From: UBA2199 sp964628035
Lineage (GTDB): Bacteria; Acidobacteriota; Aminicenantia; UBA2199
Assembly (NCBI GenBank): GCA_964628035.1
Contig: CAZVPI010000006.1
Coordinates: forward strand, 75,243 to 139,242
Reading direction: 5' to 3'
DNA: 64,000 bases
Part shown: piece by piece, positions 19,416 to 29,247 of the stretch
How the letters are laid out: each line of letters opens with the position of its first letter
How positions within the stretch are numbered: the first letter of the stretch is position 1
Translations under genes and position numbers: made by a program
The notes under the pieces: generated by a model
Seen by the model: only the letters and a program-made list of their open reading frames with translations
Database searches by the model: none
Told to the model about the DNA's origin: nothing

Positions 19416-20753
19416 ATGGCCTACCTGCGTTTCGAATGGAGCCGGATCTTCACCGGGAAAAGGAACCTCGCCTTCTTTGCGCTGATCACGCTGCTGGCCG
19501 CGTACTTCACCGCGTCTGGGGCGGGCGAAATCCGGCGTTTCCAGGCGGAAAGGGATCTTTTCAACCATTTTGAGAAGGAGAAGTTCGGGCAGATCGCCAC
19601 GTACGCCCAGTACGGGGGATTCGGCTTCCGCATCCTCTACGAGGCGGGTCCGCTCAACCTTTTTTTCGTCAACAGCAGCGTCCTGCAGCACCTGGAAAGC
19701 AATGTCGACAGTTTCGAGGTGATCCGCGCCGACAGCTCCTTCAAGGGCGACAAGCTCTTTCTCATGCGCGGCTTCTTCAAGGATTTCGCCGGCATCCTGT
19801 TCGTGTTCGGCTCGCTGCTGATGTTCCACTTCGGGCGCATGGCGCTGGTCAGCGCCCCCTACCTGCGCTTCGTTGGCCGCCGCATCTCCGTGGCCAGGCA
19901 TTTCGTCCTGACCAGCGCCGCCCGCCTGGCGTGGCTGGACCTTTTCTTTTTCGTCCTGGGCATGGGGCTGTTCGCCTTGATCCAGGCCGCGGGCATAGCC
20001 TTTTCCGCTCCCGAGCGGCGGATCTTCTGCCTCTACCTGCTGTTCCTGCTGCTTTTCCTCGACTTCATCTACGTCTTGGGCCAGTTTACAACCCTCCTGG
20101 CCGGGCTGCGCAAGACATCCTTCCTCTGGGTCTTCCTGGCATGGTTCGCCTGCATCTTTCTCCTGCCCGAGCTCAACCGCATCAGCGTGTTCAGGGAATC
20201 CCAGGCGCTGGAACCGGCGGAAAAGGTCAACCTGGAGAAGTTCCGCAACCTGATGTCCATCGAGCGGAAGTTCCGCGACTACCTGAAGGCGAATTCGGGA
20301 ACGTCGCTGGACGAGCTCCGCCGCATGCAGAAAGAGTTCGCCATGCAGTTCCTCAGCAGCAGCTTCTGGGTCAACACCAGCCTGGAGATCCGTTATCTCC
20401 GCCAGGTCGAGAGGGTGATCGCCGGCCACGAGAACCGCTCGCTCCTCTTTCCCACCACCTACTACCAGTACCTGTGCGGGGAGATCTCGGGCAAGGGCTA
20501 TCACGGCTACCTGGCCTTCATGGACTATGTCATGAAGATCCGCAGCCGTTTCATGCAGTTCTTTCTGCAAAAACGCTATCTGGAACCGGGATCCCCGGTG
20601 ATGTCGTTCATCACCGGCGACGAGAACATCTTCCGCGCCCCCAGCCGCCTGCCGGGCTCCTTCCGACTGGGAACCGCGTTCACCGGGCTCTACGGCCTGC
20701 TGCTGTTCCTGCTGTCCCTGTGGGGCTTGCGCCGCCGGGCGCTGACCTCGTGA
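19416..20753 (+). CDS. ABC-2-type membrane protein, probable transporter permease
   Basis: A 445-residue integral membrane protein. Hydrophobic segments lie at about 17-34, 125-142, 168-192, 204-236, 241-258 and 420-438, with a large polar loop between the first two and another (about 265-415) before the last. This layout fits ABC-2 permeases of the gliding/Nos type with extracytoplasmic loops. No closer family is evident. The next gene overlaps by 4 bp (GTGA) and is an ABC ATPase-like protein, which supports the assignment. Leaderless start. Substrate unknown. Confidence 0.75.
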   Translation: MAYLRFEWSRIFTGKRNLAFFALITLLAAYFTASGAGEIRRFQAERDLFNHFEKEKFGQIATYAQYGGFGFRILYEAGPLNLFFVNSSVLQHLESNVDSFEVIRADSSFKGDKLFLMRGFFKDFAGILFVFGSLLMFHFGRMALVSAPYLRFVGRRISVARHFVLTSAARLAWLDLFFFVLGMGLFALIQAAGIAFSAPERRIFCLYLLFLLLFLDFIYVLGQFTTLLAGLRKTSFLWVFLAWFACIFLLPELNRISVFRESQALEPAEKVNLEKFRNLMSIERKFRDYLKANSGTSLDELRRMQKEFAMQFLSSSFWVNTSLEIRYLRQVERVIAGHENRSLLFPTTYYQYLCGEISGKGYHGYLAFMDYVMKIRSRFMQFFLQKRYLEPGSPVMSFITGDENIFRAPSRLPGSFRLGTAFTGLYGLLLFLLSLWGLRRRALTS

Positions 20754-21416
20754 TCGCCCTGCGAGGCCTGTCCCTGGGGCCGGGCGGCGGCCGGATCGAT
20801 TCGCTGAGCCTGCAGGTCGCCGACGGCGAGATCGTCTTCCTGCTCGAGCGCATGGGCCTGGACGGGCTGTTCGCCGTGCTGAGCGGGCGGCGGCCGGCCG
20901 ACAGCGGCGAGTTCCACTTCAGCCCCGTTCCGGCCGGAGCGGCGCCGGCCGTCTTCATCGACCGCATCGAGGACGCGGCCGATTTCGAGACCGACGCCCG
21001 TCTGGGCGACTGGATCGAATTTCTCTGTTCGGCCGGCGGCGTCGACCGCGCCAGCGTCTTCAAGACCCTGCTGCTCTGCAACTTCCACGAGCGTCTCCTG
21101 AAGAAAAGGGCCCGCGACCTGGCCGCGGAGGAGTTCCAGCAGGTCTACCTGGCCCTGTGCCTGGCCGGAAGGGAGGCGAACGTCGTCATCCACGACTTCA
21201 TCCGCGGCGCCGGCAAGGGTTTTGAAATGAAATTCAACAAGCTGCTGCTGCAGCGCAAGGCCCAGGGGCAGTCCATTCTCTATCTGGGCAGCGATATTTT
21301 TTATGCTTCGCAGATCGCCGACCGCGTGGGCTTCGTCAAGAACGGCCGGCTGCTGTTCGAGGCCGAGGCGGAGGACCTGAAGGAGATGGACATCAAGGGG
21401 CTGTACCTGCAGTTCC

Positions 21417-21424
<8 letters not shown>
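20750..21424 (+). CDS. degenerate ABC-ATPase-like protein lacking all catalytic motifs
   Basis: The 224 residues follow the ABC ATPase layout: a first strand IALRGLSLGPGG, LQVADGEIVFLLE, the LSG-R-PADSGEFHF region, a helical insertion, and a closing DRVGFVKNGRLLFEAEAEDL. Yet every functional motif is gone. The Walker A position reads LLERMGLDGLF (31-41, no Lys or Ser/Thr), the signature region reads LAAEEFQQVYLAL (124-136), Walker B reads NVVIHDF (144-150, no Glu after Asp) and the switch His position reads LYLGSDIF. It should not hydrolyse ATP. The GTG start overlaps the permease stop, so it is made with it. Its 3' end overlaps the convergent regulator gene by 8 bp. Confidence 0.8.
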
Positions 21425-22778
<1,354 letters not shown>

Positions 22779-22780
22779 GC

Positions 22781-23989
22781 TCACCTCGCGGGCAGGATCA
22801 GGTTGACCCGGGTGCCCTGGCTGGAGCTGTGGATCTCCAGGTCTCCCTTGAGGGTCTTCATGATGCTGTAGGATATGTAGAGCCCCAGGCCCGTGCCCTC
22901 CTTCTTGGTGGTGAAGAAAGGCTCCAGCACCCGGTCCTTGATGGCGTCGGGGATGCCCGGGCCGGTGTCGCAGACGGCGACGACGTGGTGCAGGTTCCGC
23001 GGCAGCTCGTCGTACTCGCTGTAGACGCGCACTTCGACCGTTCCGCCCCGCCCTCCGGACAGGGCTTCCAGGGCGTTGAACAGCACGTTCATGAACACCT
23101 GCTTCAGGCGGTCGCTGTCGCAATTCACCTCGATTTCGCGTTCGGCCAGGACGCGGACGCTCACGTTCTCCGGGACCTTGCTGGCCGGGATCTCGGCCAG
23201 CGTGCGCTCCACGAAGTCGCGCAGGGGCAAGCGGGACAGGCGCAGGTCCTTGAACTTGGAGAACACCAGCAGCGACTCCACCAGGCGGCCGGCGCGGCCG
23301 ATCTCGCGCTGGATCTTGTCGCACGAGGCGGCGACGGCGCTGGCGTCGGCCGCGCCGTCGCGGGCGGCCGCCGCCTCGAACAGCACCGTGGTCAGCGGCG
23401 TGCGCAGCTCATGGGCCAGGGAGGCGGCCATCTGCCCCAGCAGCACCAGGCGGTCGAACTTGAACAGGCGGTAGAAGTTCCTGTCGTTCTCGTACTCCAT
23501 GTGCTCGCACTCGATCAGCGGGATGACCATCAGCGCCGCCGCCTGGGCCGCCGCCGCGAGGGCGTCCACGGCCGCGGAATCGCGGCCGTCCACCCGGGCC
23601 AGCAGCAGGCCGCGGAAGTAGCGGCGCGCGTGCAGGGGAACGACCAGGTTGATGCCGCGGCGCGAGAACAGCCCCTGGGCCTCACGGTCGAACAGTTCGA
23701 AATACATGCGCGTCCGCGGCCCCTTGACCAGCGGTTCGTTCCGGTTGGTGAAGCTTTCGACCAGCACGGCCTCCTCGGCGATGGGCGGCGGGGCAGGGGA
23801 GGACGGCTCTTCCTCGTAGGGCCGGAAGGAGTTGCCTTCGGGCTCCTTGAAATAAACCAGGCAGTTCTCGGCCGCGTAGTGATTCCGCAGCTTGCCCGGC
23901 AGGGCGGCCAGCACGTCCCGCGCGGCCTGGGCGGCCTGCAGCGAGCGGGCGATGTCGGCCAGGAATTCCTCGTGATATCGTGGGCGCAT
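22781..23989 (-). CDS. Soluble sensor histidine kinase, NtrB-like pairing
   Basis: The 402 residues have no membrane span. The N-terminal 160 look like a GAF-type sensor domain (CLVYFKEPEG, INLVVPLHARRYFRGLLLAR). The dimerisation/phospho-acceptor helix has His193 in SLAHELRTPLT, and the ATPase domain has its N box (FMNVLFNALEAL), DTGPGIP, EPFFTTKKEGTGLGLYIS. So it is a complete cytosolic kinase, co-transcribed with the sigma-54 activator. The promoter TTGACA-17-TATAGT lies 21 nt before the ATG at 23989. The signal is unknown. Confidence 0.94.
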   Translation of the reverse strand: MRPRYHEEFLADIARSLQAAQAARDVLAALPGKLRNHYAAENCLVYFKEPEGNSFRPYEEEPSSPAPPPIAEEAVLVESFTNRNEPLVKGPRTRMYFELFDREAQGLFSRRGINLVVPLHARRYFRGLLLARVDGRDSAAVDALAAAAQAAALMVIPLIECEHMEYENDRNFYRLFKFDRLVLLGQMAASLAHELRTPLTTVLFEAAAARDGAADASAVAASCDKIQREIGRAGRLVESLLVFSKFKDLRLSRLPLRDFVERTLAEIPASKVPENVSVRVLAEREIEVNCDSDRLKQVFMNVLFNALEALSGGRGGTVEVRVYSEYDELPRNLHHVVAVCDTGPGIPDAIKDRVLEPFFTTKKEGTGLGLYISYSIMKTLKGDLEIHSSSQGTRVNLILPAR

Positions 23990-24010
23990 GGATAACCGGG
24001 GCGAAACCTC

Positions 24011-24039
24011 ACTATAGTATGGCGGCGGCCGCTTGTCAA
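24011..24039 (-). promoter_or_regulatory. promoter of the histidine kinase / NtrC-type regulator pair
   Basis: Minus strand TTGACA, 17 bp, TATAGT. It gives a leader of about 14 nt before the ATG at 23989. Confidence 0.8.
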
Positions 24040-24052
24040 ATCCTGATGTTCC

Positions 24053-24081
24053 TTGCATTTTGCCGGGCTCTGTGCTATTTT
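24053..24081 (+). promoter_or_regulatory. promoter of the gcv-gly operon
   Basis: TTGCAT (24053-24058), 17 bp, TATTTT (24076-24081) preceded by TGTGC. The predicted leader is about 20 nt, containing only GGGAG before the gcvT ATG. Confidence 0.65.
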
Positions 24082-24108
24082 ATCCATTCACCGATTGGGA
24101 GCGTGCCA

Positions 24109-25206
24109 ATGAAAAAAACCAGGATCAATGAAGCGCATTACATCCTGAAAGGGAAAATGATCGAGTTCTGCGGCTGGGACCTGCCGGTCCAGTACTCGGG
24201 GGTGAACACCGAGCATATCGCCGTGCGCACCACCGGCGGCATCTTTGACGTCAGCCACATGGGCGAGATCTGGATCCGCGGCCGCGAGGCCTTGCGCGCC
24301 GTCCAGCACCTCATTTCCAACGACGCCGCCAAGCTGGTTCCGGGCAAGATCCAGTACGCCGGGCTGCTGACCGAGAGCGGCTGCTTCGTCGACGACCTGC
24401 TGGTGTACATGGTCCAGGAGAATGAGTATCTGCTGGTGGTGAACGCCGCCAACATCGAGAAGGACTTCCAGTGGATGAGGAAGCACACGGCCCGCTTCGA
24501 CGTTCAGGTCGAGAACCGCAGCGACGACTATTCGCAGATCGCCGTCCAGGGCCCGGTCGCCGAGAAGCTGGTGCAGGAGTTCGTCGACGTGGACCTGAAG
24601 TCCATGGGCTATTACCACTTCGCCCGCGGCCGCGTGCAGGGGATGGACGCCATCGTTTCGCGCACGGGCTACACCGGCGAGGACGGCTTCGAGATCTACT
24701 TCAAAGCCGACGCCGCCGCCGCCAGCAAGCTGTTCCTGGACCTGGCCGGAAAGGGGGAGAAGTACGACGCCCTGCCCGCCGGGCTAGGCGCCCGGGACAC
24801 TCTGCGCCTCGAGGCCAAGATGGCCCTCTATGGGAACGACATCGACGACAGCCATACCGTGCTCGAGGCCGACCTGGGCTGGATCCTCAAGCTGAAGAAG
24901 GACGAGCCGTTCCTTGGCCAGGAGGCTCTGGCGCGCCAGAAGCAGGAAGGGATCCGCCGCAAGCTGGTGGGATTCGAACTGCTGGACAAGGGCATCGCCC
25001 GCCACGGCTATCCCCTGGTCGTCGACGGCCGGCCCTTCGGCACCGTCACCTCGGGCACCTTCGCCCCCTTCCTGAAAAAGCCCATCGGCCTGGCCTACCT
25101 GCCGGCCGAGCATTGCGCCGTAGGCGACGAGTTCCAGATCACCATCCGCGAAAGGACGGTCAGCGCCCGGGTCGTGGAAACCCCGTTTTATAAACGAATC
25201 AAGTAG
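24109..25206 (+). CDS. gcvT: Glycine cleavage system T protein (aminomethyltransferase)
   Basis: Transfers the aminomethyl carbon from the lipoyl arm of H protein to tetrahydrofolate, releasing ammonia. The 365 residues have the normal length and motifs: CGWDLPVQYSG, FDVSHMGEI, GYTGEDGFEIYF, GLGARDTLRLEAKMALYGND and the C-terminal barrel with KRIK at the end. The ATG at 24109 is chosen for GGGAG spacing and the canonical start MKKTRINEAH. First gene of a seven-gene run; gcvH follows after 11 bp. Confidence 0.97.
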   Translation: MKKTRINEAHYILKGKMIEFCGWDLPVQYSGVNTEHIAVRTTGGIFDVSHMGEIWIRGREALRAVQHLISNDAAKLVPGKIQYAGLLTESGCFVDDLLVYMVQENEYLLVVNAANIEKDFQWMRKHTARFDVQVENRSDDYSQIAVQGPVAEKLVQEFVDVDLKSMGYYHFARGRVQGMDAIVSRTGYTGEDGFEIYFKADAAAASKLFLDLAGKGEKYDALPAGLGARDTLRLEAKMALYGNDIDDSHTVLEADLGWILKLKKDEPFLGQEALARQKQEGIRRKLVGFELLDKGIARHGYPLVVDGRPFGTVTSGTFAPFLKKPIGLAYLPAEHCAVGDEFQITIRERTVSARVVETPFYKRIK

Positions 25207-25217
25207 GAGGAACCCCA

Positions 25218-25607
25218 ATGGCAAAGGAGAATCTTCTGTACAGCAAGGATCATGAGTGGGTGCGCCGCGAAGGCGACGCGGTGGTCATCGGCGTGACCGA
25301 CTACGCCCAGCACGAACTGGGGGACGTCGTGTTCGTCGACCTGCCCGCGGCGGGAAAGGAGCTGAAGAAGGGCGATCCGGCCGCCAACATCGAGTCGGTC
25401 AAGGCCGTTTCCGACGTCTACTCGCCGGTCACGGGCAAGGTCATCGAGGCCAACGCCAAGCTGGGGGACAACCCGGAGCTGATCAACCAGGCCCCCTTCG
25501 CCGAGGGCTGGATCTTCAAGGTGAGCGTGAGCCAGCCCGCCGAGCTCGATGAACTGATGAGCCTGAGCCAATACGAGGAATACCTGAAGGGCATCGCCGG
25601 GGAGTGA
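25218..25607 (+). CDS. gcvH: Glycine cleavage system H protein
   Basis: Lipoyl carrier that shuttles the aminomethyl group between P, T and L proteins. In 129 residues the lipoylation site is Lys62 within ANIESVKAVSDVYSP, and the start YSKDHEWVRREGD and the closing LMSLSQYEEYLKGIAGE are typical. GTAGGAGGAAC precedes the ATG. gcvPA begins 3 bp after the stop. The L protein (dihydrolipoamide dehydrogenase) and lipoate enzymes are not in this window. Confidence 0.97.
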   Translation: MAKENLLYSKDHEWVRREGDAVVIGVTDYAQHELGDVVFVDLPAAGKELKKGDPAANIESVKAVSDVYSPVTGKVIEANAKLGDNPELINQAPFAEGWIFKVSVSQPAELDELMSLSQYEEYLKGIAGE

Positions 25608-25610
25608 CCG

Positions 25611-26948
25611 ATGAGATACCTGCCCCTGACCGACGCCGAACGGGAGGAGATGAAGCGGGTCATCGGCGTGGAAGACGTCCGCGACCTGTTCACCTGCATC
25701 CCCTCGGGGCAATGCCGGCCGCCGCTGGACCTGCCCAGAGCGCTGAGCGAGCCTGAGCTCGCCGCCGCCTTCCGCGCCTTCGGCCGCCGCAACGCCTATG
25801 CCGGGACCCTCAGCTTCCTGGGGGCAGGCGCCTACGCCCATTTTATCCCCGAGGTCGTCTCCTATCTCAGCGCCAAGGGCGAATTCCTCACCCCCTACAC
25901 CCCCTACCAGCCCGAGGTCAGCCAGGGCAGCCTGCAGGCCATCTTCGAGTACCAGACGATGATCTCCATGCTGACCGGCCTGGACGTGGCCAACGCCTCG
26001 CTCTACGACGGGGCCACCGCCGCCGCCGAGGCCGCGCTGCTGGCCGTGCGCTGCTCCGGGCGCAGCCGGGTGCTCCTGGCCGCCAGCCTGCACCCCGAAT
26101 ATGCCGCCGTCATCCGCACCTACGTCCAGAACCTGCCCATCGAGCTGGAGACCGTGGCCGTCGATCCCGGCAGCGGGCGCGTCGACGCCGCCGACCTGGA
26201 GGCCAAGCTGGACGACGCCACCGCCGCCTTCCTCTACCAGTCGCCCAACTTCCTGGGCGTGGTCGAGGACGGCGCCTCCCTGGCGGCCGCCCTGCACGCG
26301 CGCCGGGCCTATGCGCTGCAGGTGGTGGCCGAGGCCATGTCGCTGGCCTTCCTCGTCCCTCCGGGCGAGGCGGGCGCCGACATGGCCGTGGGCGAGGCTC
26401 AGAGCTTCGGCCTGCCGCTCTCCTTCGGCGGCCCCTATCTCGGCTTCATGGCCGTGCGCGAGGAATTCCTGCGCCAGATGCCGGGCCGCCTGGTGGGCCA
26501 GACCCGCGACCTGGAAGGCCGGCGCGGCTACGTGCTGACCCTCTCGACCCGCGAGCAGCACATCAAGCGCGGGAAGGCCACCTCCAACATCTGCTCCAAC
26601 GAAGCCTGGTGCGCCCTGCGCGCCGGCATGTACCTGGCGACGATGGGCCGCGACGGCCTGGCCCGCGCCGCCCGCGCCTGCCATTTCAACGCCGCCTATT
26701 TCGCCAGCGCCGCCGCCTCGCGCCGGGGCTTCCGCGTCGTCTATCCGCGCAACTTCTTCAACGAGGTCCTGGTGGAGGTCGGCGAGGGCGCCGCCGCCTT
26801 GGTCGCGCGCCTGAAGCAGCAGGGCATCCTGGCCGGGGTGCCCCTCTCCTGGTTCGATCCCGGCCAGAAGGACCGGTTGCTGATCGCCTTCAGCGAGCTC
26901 CATGACCGCGCGGCCATCGACCGCCTGCTGGCCGCCATGGGAGGATGA
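25611..26948 (+). CDS. gcvPA: Glycine dehydrogenase (decarboxylating) subunit 1
   Basis: N-terminal half of the PLP-dependent P protein as a separate chain; with GcvPB it decarboxylates glycine and loads H protein. The 445 residues begin with MRYLPLTDAEREEM and carry FLGAGAYAHFIPEVV, TPYQPEVSQGSLQAIFEYQTM and STREQHIKRGKATSNICSNE. The split P protein (two subunits instead of one chain of about 950) is the form found in many Gram-positives, Thermus and acidobacteria. Stop overlaps the gcvPB start (ATGA). Confidence 0.96.
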   Translation: MRYLPLTDAEREEMKRVIGVEDVRDLFTCIPSGQCRPPLDLPRALSEPELAAAFRAFGRRNAYAGTLSFLGAGAYAHFIPEVVSYLSAKGEFLTPYTPYQPEVSQGSLQAIFEYQTMISMLTGLDVANASLYDGATAAAEAALLAVRCSGRSRVLLAASLHPEYAAVIRTYVQNLPIELETVAVDPGSGRVDAADLEAKLDDATAAFLYQSPNFLGVVEDGASLAAALHARRAYALQVVAEAMSLAFLVPPGEAGADMAVGEAQSFGLPLSFGGPYLGFMAVREEFLRQMPGRLVGQTRDLEGRRGYVLTLSTREQHIKRGKATSNICSNEAWCALRAGMYLATMGRDGLARAARACHFNAAYFASAAASRRGFRVVYPRNFFNEVLVEVGEGAAALVARLKQQGILAGVPLSWFDPGQKDRLLIAFSELHDRAAIDRLLAAMGG

Positions 26949-28393
26949 CCATGAACGCCCTGCCCAAGCTGATCTTCGAGAGCAGCCGCGAGGGGAAGAT
27001 CGGCGTCGGACTGAACGAGGCCGACGTGCCGGCCGAGCCGGTCGTCGACGCCGCCCTGCGCCGCCGCGGGATCGACGATTTCCCGCAGGTGTCCGAGGTC
27101 GAGATCGTGCGCCATTACATGGCGCTGGCCCGGCTCAACTACTCGGTCGACGCCGGGTTCTATCCCCTGGGCTCCTGCACCATGAAGTACAATCCCAAGA
27201 TCAACGAGAAGCTGGCCGCCGCCGAGGAGCTTCAGGCCCACCCCTACGCGCCCCACGACCTGGTGCAGGGAAACCTGGAGATCCTGGTGCGGCTGGAGGA
27301 GTGGCTGAAGGAGCTGACCGGCATGGCCGGCTACACCCTGGCTCCCGCCGCCGGGGCCCACGGCGAGTTCACCGCCATGCTGATGGTGCGCAAGCACTTG
27401 CAGGAAAAGGGCGATGCGCGCAAGCTGGTGCTGATCCCCGACTCGGCCCACGGCACCAACCCGGCCTCCGCCCATTTCGCCGGCTACGAGGTCAAGGAGA
27501 TCGCCTCCAGCGCCCAGGGCACCATCGGCCTGGAGCAGCTGCGCCCGCACCTGACCCCGGACGTGGCGGCGCTGATGATGACCAATCCCAATACCCTGGG
27601 GATCTTCGAGTCCGACATCATGGCCGTCGCCGAGGCGCTGCACGCCAACGGCTCCCTGCTCTACATGGACGGGGCCAACCTCAACGCCCTGCTGGGCGTG
27701 GTGCGGCCGGGGGACCTCGGGGTCGACGTCATGCACATCAACCTGCACAAGACCTTCTCCACCCCGCACGGCGGCGGCGGGCCGGGCTCCGGCCCGGTCG
27801 GCGTCAGCCGGGCGCTCCTGCCGCACCTGCCGCTGCCGCGCGTCCGCCGCGAGGGCCAGGGATTCTCGGTCCAGTACGAGGATCCGCGCAGCGTGGGCCG
27901 GGTCAAGAACTTCCACGGCCAGTTCCTGGTCATCGTCCGCGCCCTGGCCTACCTGATGGCCCTGGGCCGGGAGAACGTCGGCCGCGTGGCCGAGGACGCG
28001 GTGCTCAACGCCAACTACCTGCGGGCCCGCCTGCAGGGGCTTCTTGACCTGCCCTACAAGGGGCCTTCGCTCCACGAGGTCGTCTTTTCCGACGCCGGGC
28101 TGCCGGTCAAGACCCTGGACATCGCCAAACGGCTGCTGGACTACGGCTTTCACCCCTTCACCATCTACTTTCCGCTCATCGTGCACGGGGCGATGATGAT
28201 CGAGCCCACCGAGACCGAGAGCAAGGAGACCCTCGACGGCTTCGTCGCCGCCATGGAGGCCATCCTGCGCGAGGCCCGGGAGAATCCCGATCTGCTGCGC
28301 CAGGCCCCGACCCGGGCCCCGGTGCGCCGCCTCGACGAAACCCAGGCCGCGCGCAGGCCGGTCCTGCGCTGGCGCCGGGGGGGGGACCATTGA
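26945..28393 (+). CDS. gcvPB: Glycine dehydrogenase (decarboxylating) subunit 2
   Basis: PLP-carrying half of the split P protein. In 482 residues the cofactor lysine is Lys269 in HINLHKTFSTPHGGGGPG. Other markers are YPLGSCTMKYNPK, MMTNPNTLGIFE and the C-terminal PLIVHGAMMIEPTETESKE. A second ATG 6 bp downstream (26951) is an alternative start. The stop overlaps the TTG start of glyQ by 4 bp. Confidence 0.96.
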   Translation: MTMNALPKLIFESSREGKIGVGLNEADVPAEPVVDAALRRRGIDDFPQVSEVEIVRHYMALARLNYSVDAGFYPLGSCTMKYNPKINEKLAAAEELQAHPYAPHDLVQGNLEILVRLEEWLKELTGMAGYTLAPAAGAHGEFTAMLMVRKHLQEKGDARKLVLIPDSAHGTNPASAHFAGYEVKEIASSAQGTIGLEQLRPHLTPDVAALMMTNPNTLGIFESDIMAVAEALHANGSLLYMDGANLNALLGVVRPGDLGVDVMHINLHKTFSTPHGGGGPGSGPVGVSRALLPHLPLPRVRREGQGFSVQYEDPRSVGRVKNFHGQFLVIVRALAYLMALGRENVGRVAEDAVLNANYLRARLQGLLDLPYKGPSLHEVVFSDAGLPVKTLDIAKRLLDYGFHPFTIYFPLIVHGAMMIEPTETESKETLDGFVAAMEAILREARENPDLLRQAPTRAPVRRLDETQAARRPVLRWRRGGDH

Positions 28394-29247
28394 GCGTTCA
28401 AAACGTCATCCTCAAGCTCCAGGAGTTCTGGGCCGAGCGCGGCTGCTACATCGCCTCGGGATACGACACCGAGGTCGGCGCCGGCACCATGTCCCCCGAC
28501 ACCTTTTTCCGCGTCCTGGGGAAAAAGCCCTGGCAGGTCGCCTATTGGCAGCCTTCGCGCCGCCCGGACGACGGGCGCTACGGCCAGAACCCCAACCGCG
28601 TGCAGAAGCACAACCAGTTCCAGGTCATCCTCAAGCCCGCCCCGGCCGACGGCCAGCTGCTGTTCCTGGACAGCCTCATCTACCTGGGCGTCGACATCCG
28701 CATCCATGACATCAAGTTCGACGACGACAACTGGGCGTCGCCCTCGCTGGGCGCCTGGGGCGTCGGCTGGCAGGTGATGTGCGACGGCCTGGAGATCACC
28801 CAGTTCACCTATTTCCAGCAGGCCGGCGGCGTCGAGCTCAACCCCAATTCGCTGGAGATCACCTACGGCGTGGAGCGCCTGGCAGGCTTCCTGGACGGCA
28901 AGTCGAGCCTGTTCGACCTCGACTGGGGCAACCGCGTCTCCTACGCCCGCCTGAAGCTCGAGGAGGAGCGGCAGTTCTCCATCTACAATTTCGAGGTGGC
29001 CGACATCGACATGCTGCGCCAGCTGTTCACCCAGTACCAGAAGGAAGCCGAGCGGCTGCTCGACCGTTCCCTCTTCCTGCCGGCCTATGACTACGTGCTC
29101 AAGTGCTCGCACACCTTCAACATCCTCGACGCCCGCAAGGCCGTTTCGGTGGCCGAGCGCACGGCGCTGATGGGCATCATGCGCAACCTGGCGGCGCGCA
29201 TCGCCCACAAATTCGTACAGCAGACGGAAGGGGAAGACCATGGCTGA
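28390..29247 (+). CDS. glyQ: Glycine--tRNA ligase alpha subunit
   Basis: Catalytic chain of the tetrameric bacterial glycyl-tRNA synthetase, which activates glycine and charges tRNA-Gly. The 285 residues match the family length and contain FWAERGCYIASGYDTEVGAG, WQVAYWQPSRRPDDGRYG (class II motif region), QNPNRVQKHNQFQVILKP and GVGWQVMCDGLEITQFTYFQ. Start is TTG at 28390 inside the gcvPB stop (TTGA). It is translated from within the glycine-cleavage operon, so glycine breakdown and glycine charging genes share a transcript. Confidence 0.97.
   Translation: MSVQNVILKLQEFWAERGCYIASGYDTEVGAGTMSPDTFFRVLGKKPWQVAYWQPSRRPDDGRYGQNPNRVQKHNQFQVILKPAPADGQLLFLDSLIYLGVDIRIHDIKFDDDNWASPSLGAWGVGWQVMCDGLEITQFTYFQQAGGVELNPNSLEITYGVERLAGFLDGKSSLFDLDWGNRVSYARLKLEEERQFSIYNFEVADIDMLRQLFTQYQKEAERLLDRSLFLPAYDYVLKCSHTFNILDARKAVSVAERTALMGIMRNLAARIAHKFVQQTEGEDHG

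Noticed and set aside
24082..24108. Glycine riboswitch upstream of gcvT
   Set aside because: The predicted leader is about 20 nt and no tandem aptamer-like structure fits between promoter and start codon.
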